A DNA stretch of 35,999 bases from an uncultured Prevotella sp. (GCA_946403845.1 CAMJBL010000021.1:1-35999), one strand, 5' to 3'; counted from the stretch's first letter, positions 7,988 to 16,482 are shown. A program made the numbers and translations. Notes: generated from the sequence alone by a model not told the origin.

Positions 7988-9556
7988 TTATCGTTGGCTT
8001 TCGGCCTCTTCGCGCTTGGCTTTGTAGAAGCGGTCGACGAAGTTGATCTGTTCGCGGTTGGGCACCATGATGAGTGAGGCACCGTTGGAGAACTGCATCG
8101 TGGTGGGCTTCGCATCGTCGAACGAAGGCCAGTAGGGCAGGCCCTTGCCATTGGGATTGCAGGTCTTGGCGAAGTTCACCCAGTACTGTTGGATGATCTC
8201 TGCGACGGCTGCCTCAGCGGGATACTTGTCGGGCTGGGTGAGGAAATGGCCGTTCAGATAAAGGATGTCGTCGGCATGAGCGACCCCACGGCGACGTTTG
8301 TCCTGAGAGAAACTCATCGTGGAGGGCTGTGCCAGGAAGGCGGCATAGGCCGGACTCTTGCCCGTCTTGGTCTGCAGGCTCACCCAGGCATATGACGGCC
8401 AGGCGAAACCGAGATCGCGGAAGGCATCGCCATTGCCGTGCCAGGCCTCATCGTCGGTACTGCCAGGATAGTATTTCAAGGCTTCGTCGGCCCAATCGCC
8501 AAATATGTTTCGCACCTGCTTCTGGTAATCCTCGGCCTTGATATTGGGCGGTGAGAAGAGAGCGCCTTCGTCGCTGTTGGTCATGACGATGACGGGCACA
8601 TCATTGTATTCGCCACGCTCGTAAAGGCGGTACTGGTCGTCGGTGATGACATAGCCGTCGACACAGGGCCAGAAGCCACCGAAGCCCACATCGTTGCCAC
8701 AAAGGTCCATGGCATCCATCTTGCGCATCTGTTTGATGTTCTTCTTCTTCAGATGTTTCTGGAAGGCGAGACCCTGCTGTTCGGCGCCCTTCTGCGAGGC
8801 ATCGATGCCCAAAGTGCGGGGCTGGTCTCTCCAAGGGGCAAACGAGCCGCCGCTCTGACTGATACAGGCGCGGAAGAGGCCCTTGGCCAACGGTGAACCA
8901 CAGAGGAGACTGCAACTGATGGCGCCGGCACTCTCGCCGAAAATGGTGACCTTCGAGGGGTCGCCGCCGAAGTTGGCGATGTTGCGCTGTACCCATTTCA
9001 GGGCGAAGATCTGATCGAGCAGACCGTAGTTGCCGGAATGGCCGTCTTTGCTTTCTTTGGAGAGTTCCGGATGGGCCAGGAAGCCGAGGGCACCAGTACG
9101 GTACTCGATGCTGACGATGACCACGCCGCGTTGGGCGAGGTGTTTCCACAGGTCGCCGCCATAGTGCTCGGTCTGGAAGCCGCCACCGTGAATCCATACC
9201 ATGACGGGCAGACGGTCGTTGACGCTTTTTGCGGGTGTGGCGATGCCGAGATAGAGGCAGTCCTCGCTCATCATATCGGCCGTGCGGCCCTGACGTGTGG
9301 GCTGTGGGGGCCAGGGACCATAGTCGTCAGCCTTCAGCACACCCTCCCAGGGCTTGGCAGGCTGCGGCGCACGCCAACGCAGGTCACCAACGGGCGGTGC
9401 AGCATAGGGAATGGCTTTATACACGGCAAGCTGACCATCGAGGATTCCCTCTAAGTCGCCTGTTTCCACATGGGTTTTCAGAATGGGTTGCCCCATGGCG
9501 TCTGCTGCCATCATCATGGCGCAGACCATCAGAATCATTGTAAACAGTTTCTTCAT
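7988..9556 (-). CDS. Type B carboxylesterase, exported
   Basis: This alpha/beta-hydrolase of the carboxylesterase/lipase family has 522 residues and a signal peptide (about 22 residues, ending MG or QP). The oxyanion hole is HGGG at residues 123-126. The nucleophile elbow FGESAGA places Ser209. The acid lies in the region near NSDEGALF and the His in GVAHADDILY near residue 438. N-terminal family motifs YKAIPYAAPPVGDLRWRAP and SEDCLYL are present. The natural ester is unknown; acyl-ester or plant cell-wall esters are possible. It starts 12 nt after the stop of the upstream permease gene, so it is probably the last gene of the aroQ operon. Confidence 0.92.
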   Translation of the reverse strand: MKKLFTMILMVCAMMMAADAMGQPILKTHVETGDLEGILDGQLAVYKAIPYAAPPVGDLRWRAPQPAKPWEGVLKADDYGPWPPQPTRQGRTADMMSEDCLYLGIATPAKSVNDRLPVMVWIHGGGFQTEHYGGDLWKHLAQRGVVIVSIEYRTGALGFLAHPELSKESKDGHSGNYGLLDQIFALKWVQRNIANFGGDPSKVTIFGESAGAISCSLLCGSPLAKGLFRACISQSGGSFAPWRDQPRTLGIDASQKGAEQQGLAFQKHLKKKNIKQMRKMDAMDLCGNDVGFGGFWPCVDGYVITDDQYRLYERGEYNDVPVIVMTNSDEGALFSPPNIKAEDYQKQVRNIFGDWADEALKYYPGSTDDEAWHGNGDAFRDLGFAWPSYAWVSLQTKTGKSPAYAAFLAQPSTMSFSQDKRRRGVAHADDILYLNGHFLTQPDKYPAEAAVAEIIQQYWVNFAKTCNPNGKGLPYWPSFDDAKPTTMQFSNGASLIMVPNREQINFVDRFYKAKREEAESQR

Positions 9557-9568
9557 ATCATTATTGTT

Positions 9569-10798
9569 TTATGCCAGTAGTCGGCGTGAGAAATAGCGGA
9601 CGGGATACCAGACGGCCAGGAAACCGACGATAAGGACGGTGAAGAAGATGAGGATGATATCTTCCGGATGGACGCTCACCGGATAGGAATTCACGATAAA
9701 CGAGCCGCTCGACGAGCCGAGCTTCACCAGACCGAACGTCTGTTGGGCCCAACAGAGCAGCAGGCCGATGATGATGCCGATGATGGCCCCCAAGGCGGAT
9801 ATCAGGCGCCCCTCGAAGAGGAAAATGCGCGTAATCTGCTTGTCGGACGCACCCAGGTTGCGCAGCGTCATCACATCGTTTTTCTTGTCGATGATGAGCA
9901 TCGAGAGTGAGCCGATAATATTGAAACAAGCCACCATCAGGATGAACGTTAGGAAGATATAGGCAATAAGTTTCTCAATCTTCATGATCTTGAAGGTATC
10001 GTCCTGCTGTTCGAAGCGGTCGCGCACGTAGCAGTTGTCGCCCACGATTTTCTTGATGTCCGATTTCACACTTTCGAAGTTGCTGCCTGGCTTGAGGCGC
10101 AGCTCCAAGGCGGATATCATACCCTGCTGTTCGAAGATACGGCGGGCGAAGGCAATGTCGGTGAGGATATAGTTCTTGTCGTAGCGGGCTTGCTTCACAT
10201 TGAAGATTACCCCGGGCGAATAGAGCTCATCGGCCACGAGACCGTCCATGGGGTTGGCCATGTTCAGCTGGCCCTCGCGGCGGGGAGCGTAGATCTGCAG
10301 CGGTTCTTCGTAGGTGAAGCCTGTGCCCAACTGCTCTGCCAACCGGATGCCGGGGATGCCGTAGAACATATCGGCAGCCTTCAGTTCAAACTGTCCGTCA
10401 CCCATCAGGATCTCGTTGATATGGGTGAGCTGGCTGAAACTGTCCTCCACGCCCTTGATGGTGACCATTGCCTGCCGCCCTTTATAGATGGCAAGCGCCT
10501 GATCTTCGACAGTCTCCATGGCCACTTCTACCTGTGGCAGAGCCTTTACCTTTTCCAGCATGGGGTCGTCGGCCGCCATCGTCTTGCCCTGGACGGGCAC
10601 AATCTTCAGTTGGGGGTCGAAGGAGGTGAAGAAGGAGGCCACCATGTCGTGGAAACCGTTAAACACGGAGAGTGTCACAACGAGGGCCATCGTAGCAACG
10701 GCCACACCCACTACGGAGATGGCACTGATGACATTGATGGCGTGCGTAGACTTCTTCGAGAAGAGATAGCGCCGGGCTATATAGAACGGGAAATTCAT
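9569..10798 (-). CDS. LolC/E-type ABC transporter permease (FtsX/MacB family)
   Basis: The 409-residue membrane protein has one N-terminal transmembrane helix (about residues 20-45, following IARRYLFSKKSTHAIN), a long periplasmic MacB-like domain, and three C-terminal helices around residues 275-395 in an FtsX domain. The start and topology match LolC/LolE, the permeases that release lipoproteins from the inner membrane. The cognate LolD ATPase is not in the window, so a lipoprotein-export role is inferred from family resemblance. A heptamer repeat fills the space between its start codon and the rbfA stop. Confidence 0.88.
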   Translation of the reverse strand: MNFPFYIARRYLFSKKSTHAINVISAISVVGVAVATMALVVTLSVFNGFHDMVASFFTSFDPQLKIVPVQGKTMAADDPMLEKVKALPQVEVAMETVEDQALAIYKGRQAMVTIKGVEDSFSQLTHINEILMGDGQFELKAADMFYGIPGIRLAEQLGTGFTYEEPLQIYAPRREGQLNMANPMDGLVADELYSPGVIFNVKQARYDKNYILTDIAFARRIFEQQGMISALELRLKPGSNFESVKSDIKKIVGDNCYVRDRFEQQDDTFKIMKIEKLIAYIFLTFILMVACFNIIGSLSMLIIDKKNDVMTLRNLGASDKQITRIFLFEGRLISALGAIIGIIIGLLLCWAQQTFGLVKLGSSSGSFIVNSYPVSVHPEDIILIFFTVLIVGFLAVWYPVRYFSRRLLA

Positions 10799-10800
10799 GG

Positions 10801-10835
10801 AACTTTGAGCTTTGAGCTTTGAACTTTGAGCTTTA
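10801..10835 (-). repeat. Five 7-bp repeats (AACTTTG/AGCTTTG) between rbfA and the permease gene
   Basis: Five head-to-tail heptamers occupy almost the entire intergenic space. They are followed on the plus strand by TGATTACT. The same repeat and the same TGATTACT flank recur at 23175-23216 between murA and rimM. Confidence 0.9.
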
Positions 10836-10838
10836 TGA

Positions 10839-11174
10839 TTACTTTTTCAGTAGCTCGTCGATGTGTTCGATGTAGTCCAGCGAGTCGTCGATGAAGAATC
10901 GCAGCTCGGGCACGATGCGAAGTTGGTTCCTGACGCGTGTTCCCAACTCATATCGGATCGCCTTGTTGCTGGCATTGATATTCTGGAGAATTTCCTCGCC
11001 TTTTTCGCTGGGGAAGATGCTCAGGTAGGCCGTGCAGATGCTGAGGTCGGGCGATATCTTCGTCCTGGTCACGCTCACCATCGTACCGTGGGTGGCACGT
11101 GTCTGTTGCTGGAATATCAGCGAGAGCTCCTTCTGGAGCAGTCGTGCAATCTTGTTTTGTCTTGTTTCTTGCAT
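10839..11174 (-). CDS. rbfA: Ribosome-binding factor A
   Basis: RbfA is a small KH-like protein that binds the 30S subunit during maturation of the 16S 5' end. The 111-residue length fits the family. The N-terminus ETRQNKIARLLQKELSLIFQQ and the later RIVPELRFFIDDSLDYIEHID (the conserved P-L-F/D-S region) are typical. It lies 3 nt after the O-methyltransferase stop, so it belongs to the aroQ operon. Confidence 0.94.
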   Translation of the reverse strand: MQETRQNKIARLLQKELSLIFQQQTRATHGTMVSVTRTKISPDLSICTAYLSIFPSEKGEEILQNINASNKAIRYELGTRVRNQLRIVPELRFFIDDSLDYIEHIDELLKK

Positions 11175-11177
11175 AGT

Positions 11178-11804
11178 CTATTTCTTTCTTATTAGTGTCA
11201 AACCGTCGCGCAGGGGGAGGATGACCTGTTCAACCCTGTCGTCGGCAGCGATATAGTCATTGAATGTCTCGATGCCCTGTGTCTGGTGGTCGTGGTCGTA
11301 GGCGTGGTCCACCACGTGGCCGTCCCAGAGCGTATTGTCGGCGAGGATGAATCCGCCTGGTCGGAGGATGCCCATCACCATCTCGTAGCAGTCGCGATAG
11401 CTTCGCTTGTCACCGTCCATAAAGGCGAGGTCGAAGGTGATGCCCAGTTTTGGGGCTTCCTGGAGCGCATCGCCGATGATGAAGTGGATCTTGTCGGCTA
11501 CTGCCGAACCCCCTATCCAAGGACGGGTAAAGTCCTCCATCTCATCGTTGATCTCGAAGGTGTAGAGCCGTCCGTCGTCGTCGAGGCCCTCTGCCAGTGA
11601 GATGGCGCTGTAGCCGCTGAAGGTTCCTATCTCCAGAATGTTCTTGGGACGTATCATCTTCACCAGCATCTTGAGCAGTCGTCCCTGCAGGTGTCCGCTG
11701 GCCATCCGTCCGTGAATAGTGTGCAGGTTCGTCGCCCGCCACAGCCGGTAGAGATATTCCGGTTCCGGCTCCGAGTGCTCAAGGATATAATCGTCGAGGG
11801 TCAT
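11178..11804 (-). CDS. Class I SAM-dependent O-methyltransferase
   Basis: The 208-residue protein belongs to the catechol/caffeoyl-CoA-type O-methyltransferase family. Motif I is ILEIGTFSGYSAISLA (about residues 59-74). The acidic metal- and substrate-binding segment is DLAFMDGDKRSYRDCYE, and RPGGFILADNTLWDGHV follows. These residues support Mg-dependent methyl transfer to a hydroxyl, but the acceptor is unknown. Its ATG overlaps the aroQ TGA (ATGA, 11801-11804), so the two genes are translationally coupled. Confidence 0.9.
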   Translation of the reverse strand: MTLDDYILEHSEPEPEYLYRLWRATNLHTIHGRMASGHLQGRLLKMLVKMIRPKNILEIGTFSGYSAISLAEGLDDDGRLYTFEINDEMEDFTRPWIGGSAVADKIHFIIGDALQEAPKLGITFDLAFMDGDKRSYRDCYEMVMGILRPGGFILADNTLWDGHVVDHAYDHDHQTQGIETFNDYIAADDRVEQVILPLRDGLTLIRKK

Positions 11805-12223
11805 CCGATCAGCGCCTCAATGGCCAAGCGATAGGAATCGAGTCCGAAGCCGCAGATTACGCCCTTGCAGGCTGCTGAGATCATCGACCGATGGCGGAAC
11901 TCCTCCCGCTGGTGTACATTCGAGATGTGGACCTCGATCACAGGGCACTTCAGACTCCTGATACAATCGTGCAGGGCGACGCTGGTATGCGTATAGGCAC
12001 CCGCATTGAGGACTATACCATCGTAGCCTCCTGCGAAACCCGTTTCCTGCATCTTATTGATGAGTTCGCCCTCCACATTGCTCTGATAGTAGTCTATCTG
12101 TACTTGCGGATAGCGGCTGCGGAGTGCCTTGAGGCAGTTTTCCATCGATTCTGAGCCATAGATGCCTGGTTCCCGCTGCCCCAGCAGGTTCAGGTTCGGT
12201 CCGTTGATAATCTGTATCTTCAT
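11801..12223 (-). CDS. aroQ: Type II 3-dehydroquinate dehydratase
   Basis: AroQ removes water from 3-dehydroquinate to give 3-dehydroshikimate in aromatic amino acid synthesis. The 140-residue form begins MKIQIINGPNLNLLG. The catalytic Tyr is in REPGIYG, the substrate-binding segment is NAGAYTHTSVAL, and EVHISNVHQREEFRHRS includes the conserved His and Arg. I use the ATG at 12223 instead of the upstream one at 12247, because the -7 promoter element (12245-12252) would place the transcript start after 12247. It heads a probable five-gene operon. Confidence 0.95.
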   Translation of the reverse strand: MKIQIINGPNLNLLGQREPGIYGSESMENCLKALRSRYPQVQIDYYQSNVEGELINKMQETGFAGGYDGIVLNAGAYTHTSVALHDCIRSLKCPVIEVHISNVHQREEFRHRSMISAACKGVICGFGLDSYRLAIEALIG

Positions 12224-12244
12224 ATTTTCAGCTTGATTTGGGTG

Positions 12245-12276
12245 CAAAGATACTAATAAGTGCGTGAAATACCAAA
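12245..12276 (-). promoter_or_regulatory. Bacteroidetes-type promoter of the aroQ operon
   Basis: On the minus strand TTTG (12276-12273) is followed after 20 nt by TATCTTTG (12252-12245). This is a full match to the -33/-7 consensus and it fixes the aroQ start downstream. Confidence 0.85.
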
Positions 12277-12291
12277 TTTATTCAGTACTTA

Positions 12292-12323
12292 TTTGTGTAT
12301 CTCAAAGATTATGCTTACCTTTG
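12292..12323 (+). promoter_or_regulatory. Promoter of the thiamine-uptake operon
   Basis: TTTG at 12292-12295 and TACCTTTG at 12316-12323 are separated by 20 nt. The promoter is divergent from the aroQ promoter and sits immediately upstream of the TPP riboswitch. Confidence 0.85.
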
Positions 12324-12329
12324 CAGCCG

Positions 12330-12412
12330 GTTTTCAAGGGGTGCCCACTGTTGTGGGCTGAGATGATACCCTCTAACCTGATCCGGATCATGCCGGCGTA
12401 GGGATGGAATAC
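12330..12412 (+). ncRNA. TPP (thi-box) riboswitch
   Basis: The conserved thi-box segments occur in order: GGGGTGCC, then GGGCTGAGATGATACCC, then ACCTGATCCGGATCATGCC and the closing GGCGTAGGGATGG. A short P1 (TTTCA with TGGAA) can close the aptamer. It precedes a TonB receptor and PnuC, as expected for thiamine-regulated uptake. No intrinsic terminator follows. Downstream CCTTTA (12436-12441) can pair with TAAAGG (12456-12461) just before the start codon, so control of translation initiation is more likely than attenuation. Confidence 0.96.
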
Positions 12413-12475
12413 AGGATAAATCAACACAAGATTCCCCTTTACATTATTCATTAATTAAAGGTACAAGTAAAAAGT

Positions 12476-14881
12476 ATGAAAAGATTTGTTTTTCAGGTAT
12501 TGGCGCTGGTGGGCGTTATGAATGTCAATGGTCAAAACACAGCTGCACTCTATGACTCCACGCAGGTGGAGGCGCTGCAGGAGGTGGTGGTGAAAGGCGT
12601 GAGGGCGCAGAAGAATGCACCGTATGCCATCGCAAACATCAAGAAAGTTGAGTTGAATGAGTTCTCGAAGACGGGTAAGGAACTGCCTTTCCTTTTCTCG
12701 CAGACACCGGGTGTGCTGGCATGGAGTGAGAACGGTTTGGGTACGGGTACGACTTACATGCGTATTCGTGGTGCCGGTGACTCACGTATCAACGTGACGC
12801 TCGATGGCGTGCCCTTGAACTCACCCGAGGACCAGTGTGTGTTCTGGGCCAATATGAATTCCTATGGTTCGTTGCTCGGATCGGTACAGATTCAGCGTGG
12901 TGTGGGCGCCTCGACGAATGGCGACGGTGCCTTCGGTGGAACGGTGGCCCTCTCTTCGGCCACACCCGATCAGAAGGTTGGAGCAGAGGTCTCTGCATCG
13001 TATGGCTCGTTCAATACTTTTAATGTCGGCGGTAAGTTTTCCACAGGCCTGTTGTGGAATCATCTGATTTTCGACGGCGCCTATCATGAAACGAATACTG
13101 ATGGTTTCATCGATGGCACAAGCGGGCGCAGTGGTAGCTACTATGGTGGCCTTACCTGGTTGGGCGACAACTATCAGATCCGCTACAAGAATATCGGCAA
13201 CTTCGAGAAGACGGGTCAGGCCTGGAACGGTGTCACCGCAGGTACCAACGACCTGAGCATCATGGATGGCACCTACGGCTCCGCAACAGGCATTAAGACC
13301 TATAAGGATATGTGGGAGAAAGGGCTCGGCAAGTTCAACTCGCTCTATGAAGCGATGATCATCAATGACGATGGCACCTACAGCACCGAGCGTTATAAGA
13401 TGAGTGATGGCAGTTATTGGGACAAGACAACCGACAACTTCTGGCAGAATCACAATATCCTTTCTGCCTCGTGGAATATTAACGACCAGTGGTCAACTTC
13501 CGCCTCGCTGCACTATACCTACGGCTATGGCTACTATCGTGAGTTCCGTCCGAACAACAAACTCGCAAAGTTCGGCCTGAGTGCGAAAGATGCTGACGGA
13601 AACAAGATCAAAAAGACCGATTTCGTGCGTGAGAAGGGTCTCTCGCAGAATACCTACGGACTGGTGTGGAACGCTAACTACAAGGATGAGTCGTGGGATA
13701 TCATCGGTGGGGTGTCTGTTCAGCGTTTTGACGGTAATCATTTCGGTTATGTCACTTATGCCGCCAATGAGACCGTACGTCAGAAGTTCCTCGCTCAAGG
13801 CGACTACAAATACTATGATTCCGACGCCATCAAGGTGGATTACAGCCACTACGTAAAGGCTGCCTACCATCTCAACGAGCAATGGGATATATTCGGCGAC
13901 CTCCAGTTCCGTTATGTCAGTTATAAGACCGACGGTATCAATGACAAGTTCTACGACGATGCCTCCGGTTACTTCAACCAGCCGCTTGACATCAATCAGA
14001 AGTATGGTTTCTTCAATCCGAAGGCAGGTTTTTCATGGAATCTTGATGGTCATCGTGTCTATGGTTCCGTCGCCATGAGTCATCGTGAGCCGGAGCGTAA
14101 CAACTTCACCGATAATGGTTCCTATCCTGCTCCGAAGGCCGAACAGCTGATGGACTTCGAACTGGGCTATACCTTTACGGGTGACAGATGGCATGCAGGC
14201 CTGAATGGTTACTATATGAAGTATAAGGATCAGTTTGTGCAGACGGGTGCCGTGAGTGACATCGGCGAGAAGCTGACCACGAATATCAAGGACTCCTATC
14301 GTGCAGGCATCGAGCTGCAGGCTGGGGTGAACCTCACCTCTTGGCTCACCATTGAGGGTAATGCAGCCCTTAGCCTGAACAAGATCAAAGACTTCGACGA
14401 GTTCATTGAGGACTGGGATGACTGGGAGGGCAATCCTGATGCAGCCGCTTATCATTGCGACGGTAATGGTGACGGTCTGCGTCAGTTCCATTACGACAAC
14501 TCCACGCTGGCCTTTTCGCCCTCAGCCATCCTCAACGGCTTCGTGAATTTCCACTATCAAGGTATTCAGGCTGTCTGGCATACGAACTATGTCTCGCGTC
14601 AGTATCTCGACAATACAGAGAATGCTGACCGTTCGTTACCCTGCTATTCGGTTTCAAACCTCTCGTTGAGCTATAGCTTGAAGCCCAAGAAGGTGTTGAA
14701 GGAGGCTCTTTTCGGGCTGAACTTCAACAACCTCTTCAATCGTCGCTACGCTGCCAGCGGATGGGTCTACACCGCCGTGTGCGAGAGCTATGGCCATTCG
14801 AACGACAACCGCTACTATCAGATCGGCTTTATTCCGATGGCGGGCTTTACGATGGCAGGGAGCGTGACGCTACGCTTTTAA
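12476..14881 (+). CDS. TonB-dependent receptor, thiamine-regulated
   Basis: The 801-residue outer-membrane receptor has a signal peptide ending VNGQ, a TonB-box-like segment (LQEVVVKGVRA, about residues 35-45), a plug domain (FSQTPGVLAW, MRIRGAGDSRINVTLDGVPL, VQIQRGVGAST), a 22-strand-type barrel, and a C-terminus ending GSVTLRF. The TPP riboswitch in its leader and the following pnuC identify thiamine or a thiamine precursor as the likely ligand; this is inference from regulation. TonB, ExbB and ExbD are not in the window. Confidence 0.93.
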   Translation: MKRFVFQVLALVGVMNVNGQNTAALYDSTQVEALQEVVVKGVRAQKNAPYAIANIKKVELNEFSKTGKELPFLFSQTPGVLAWSENGLGTGTTYMRIRGAGDSRINVTLDGVPLNSPEDQCVFWANMNSYGSLLGSVQIQRGVGASTNGDGAFGGTVALSSATPDQKVGAEVSASYGSFNTFNVGGKFSTGLLWNHLIFDGAYHETNTDGFIDGTSGRSGSYYGGLTWLGDNYQIRYKNIGNFEKTGQAWNGVTAGTNDLSIMDGTYGSATGIKTYKDMWEKGLGKFNSLYEAMIINDDGTYSTERYKMSDGSYWDKTTDNFWQNHNILSASWNINDQWSTSASLHYTYGYGYYREFRPNNKLAKFGLSAKDADGNKIKKTDFVREKGLSQNTYGLVWNANYKDESWDIIGGVSVQRFDGNHFGYVTYAANETVRQKFLAQGDYKYYDSDAIKVDYSHYVKAAYHLNEQWDIFGDLQFRYVSYKTDGINDKFYDDASGYFNQPLDINQKYGFFNPKAGFSWNLDGHRVYGSVAMSHREPERNNFTDNGSYPAPKAEQLMDFELGYTFTGDRWHAGLNGYYMKYKDQFVQTGAVSDIGEKLTTNIKDSYRAGIELQAGVNLTSWLTIEGNAALSLNKIKDFDEFIEDWDDWEGNPDAAAYHCDGNGDGLRQFHYDNSTLAFSPSAILNGFVNFHYQGIQAVWHTNYVSRQYLDNTENADRSLPCYSVSNLSLSYSLKPKKVLKEALFGLNFNNLFNRRYAASGWVYTAVCESYGHSNDNRYYQIGFIPMAGFTMAGSVTLRF

Positions 14882-14908
14882 GTGAAAAGTGAATAGTGAA
14901 AAGTGAAT
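14881..14908 (+). repeat. Four 7-bp AGTGAAA/AGTGAAT repeats
   Basis: Four tandem heptamers start at the last base of the receptor stop codon and fill most of the gap to pnuC. The unit is nearly the same as that over the uppS stop. Confidence 0.9.
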
Positions 14909-14931
14909 AATTTGCTACCGCGCGGAATATT

Positions 14932-15510
14932 ATGACAGAGTTTATTGTTGCCCATTGGCTCGATATCGTTACGACGATTCTCGGACTGGCCTATATCCTG
15001 TTGGAGTATAAGGCCAGCATCTGGATGTGGGTCGTTGGTTTTGCTATGCAGGCCCTCGGCATCGTGCTCTATTACCAGAAAGGACTCTATGCCGACTGCG
15101 GCATGGAGTTCTACTATCTGGCGATGACGGTATATGGCTATTGGAAATGGATTCATGGTAATGTCTCGAAAGAGGCATTACCCATCCGTCATTTCCCAAG
15201 AAAAGCTATTGGTTATTGGTTATTGGTTATTGGCATCGTCTGGGGAATTATCTATTGGCTCCTGGTGACTTTCACCAATTCGAACGTACCTTTGGCCGAC
15301 AGCTTTACCACGGCCCTGAGCATCGTGGGCATCTGGGCGTTGGCGCATAAGTATCTGGAGCAATGGTTTATCTGGATTGTCGTCGATGTGGTAACATGTG
15401 CCTTGTATTTCTATAAGGACATCCCCTTCAAGGCCTCGCTTTATGCCCTTTATGTCGTTATTGCCGTCTTCGGATTCTTTAAGTGGCGGAAGATGATGTC
15501 GAAGGATTAA
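14932..15510 (+). CDS. PnuC-family thiamine transporter (PnuT-type)
   Basis: This 192-residue inner-membrane protein has about seven hydrophobic helices and the PnuC-family signature around ADCGMEFYYLAMTVYGYWKW (residues 54-73). PnuC proteins are facilitators whose substrate is trapped by phosphorylation. The TPP riboswitch operon points to thiamine instead of nicotinamide riboside. Residues 92-101 (AIGYWLLVIG) are encoded by almost four tandem TATTGGT heptamers. The thiamine pyrophosphokinase gene that often follows in Bacteroidetes is absent here. Its stop overlaps that of the convergent terC. Confidence 0.92.
   Translation: MTEFIVAHWLDIVTTILGLAYILLEYKASIWMWVVGFAMQALGIVLYYQKGLYADCGMEFYYLAMTVYGYWKWIHGNVSKEALPIRHFPRKAIGYWLLVIGIVWGIIYWLLVTFTNSNVPLADSFTTALSIVGIWALAHKYLEQWFIWIVVDVVTCALYFYKDIPFKASLYALYVVIAVFGFFKWRKMMSKD
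15207..15233 (+). repeat. Nearly four 7-bp TATTGGT repeats inside pnuC
   Basis: Three perfect TATTGGT units and a partial fourth lie in frame within a predicted membrane segment (residues 92-101). Confidence 0.92.
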
Positions 15511-16451
15511 GCCTTACGCTTGGAAATCAGCACTGACAAGCCCATTGAGAGTACCAGGACGCTGAAAATAATGAGAAGCGACATCCAAGTGGGAACCTCG
15601 TAGATTCCGAACAGGTCGAGTAGCATTTTTACACCCACGAAACTGAGGATGATGCCTAAACCGTATTTGAGATAGGCGAAATACTGGGCAATGGCTGCGA
15701 GGGCAAAATAAAGGGCACGCAGACCGAGGATGGCGAAGATGTTCGACGTGAGCACGATAAACGGATCGCGGCTCACGGAGAAGACGGCAGGAATAGAGTC
15801 GACGGCGAAGGCGACATCAGTCGTCTCAATCACTAAAAGGGCGATGAAGAGCGGTGTGGCCAGACGCTTTATTACCTCCTTCTCTCCTTCTCTCCTCAAC
15901 TCCTTCACAAAGAACTTGTCTTCGTGCATCTGGTCGGTCACGGGGAAAAACTTCTTGAACAGTTTAACGAAGATGTTCTTAGACGGATCCACACTCTCTT
16001 CCTGATGATTGAACATCTTGATGCCCGTATAGATGAGGAAGATACCAAAGATGCCCAGTATCCACTCGAAGCGCTGCACCATCGCCGCACCTGCAAAAAT
16101 GAAGATACTCCTTAGAATCAGGGCACCGAAGATACCCCAGAACAATACTTCATGTTGATATTTCCGTTGGACACCGAAGAACGAGAAGAGCATGAGGAAC
16201 ACAAAGAGGTTGTCCATCGACAGCGATTTCTCTATCAGATAACCTGCCAGGAACTCCATTGCCTTGTCGTCGCCTTCGTAGAACCAGATGCCACCACAGA
16301 AGATGAGCGATACGATAATCCAGACAGCCGTCATCTTCAAGGCTTCGCTGATGCTTACCTCATGCTGCCCCTTCCGGCCAAACAGCTTCAGGTCGGCATA
16401 AAGCATCACGATGACGAGTGCATAGAATAGGATCCAGGCCCACATGGGCAT
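15507..16451 (-). CDS. TerC/Alx-family integral membrane protein
   Basis: The protein is about 314 residues with 7-9 hydrophobic helices. TerC-family motifs are present: ENLF-type acidic helix (EKSLSMDNLFVFLMLFSFF), IYTGIKMF, ATPLFIALLVIETTDVAFAVDSIPAVF and SNIFAILGLRALYF. Members are linked to tellurite resistance and to manganese export with metalation of exported proteins. I choose the ATG at 16451, because the -7 element at 16475-16482 leaves almost no leader for the one at 16466; 16445 is also possible. Residues about 183-193 (ELRREGEKEV) in a cytoplasmic loop are encoded by tandem 8-mers. Confidence 0.92.
   Translation of the reverse strand: MPMWAWILFYALVIVMLYADLKLFGRKGQHEVSISEALKMTAVWIIVSLIFCGGIWFYEGDDKAMEFLAGYLIEKSLSMDNLFVFLMLFSFFGVQRKYQHEVLFWGIFGALILRSIFIFAGAAMVQRFEWILGIFGIFLIYTGIKMFNHQEESVDPSKNIFVKLFKKFFPVTDQMHEDKFFVKELRREGEKEVIKRLATPLFIALLVIETTDVAFAVDSIPAVFSVSRDPFIVLTSNIFAILGLRALYFALAAIAQYFAYLKYGLGIILSFVGVKMLLDLFGIYEVPTWMSLLIIFSVLVLSMGLSVLISKRKA
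15874..15905 (-). repeat. Four degenerate 8-bp repeats inside terC
   Basis: Four units around CTCTCCTT (plus strand) are in head-to-tail order with two exact internal octamers. They encode a charged Arg/Glu/Lys loop between the conserved FFVKE and ATPLF segments. Confidence 0.7.
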
Positions 16452-16474
16452 GCTAATCACTTCCATAACGGCTG

Positions 16475-16482
16475 CAAAATTA
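16475..16482 (-). promoter_or_regulatory. Candidate -7 element for terC
   Basis: The minus strand reads TAATTTTG, matching TAnnTTTG. The -33 box is not clear. Confidence 0.5.

Noticed and set aside
8601..9197. Arg-rich minus-strand ORF inside the esterase gene
   Set aside because: It is in another frame of the esterase with low-complexity Arg/Pro composition, typical of a GC-rich shadow frame.
10190..10822. 210-codon plus-strand ORF opposite the LolC/E-like gene
   Set aside because: Antisense to a clear FtsX-type permease and without signal, domain or promoter.
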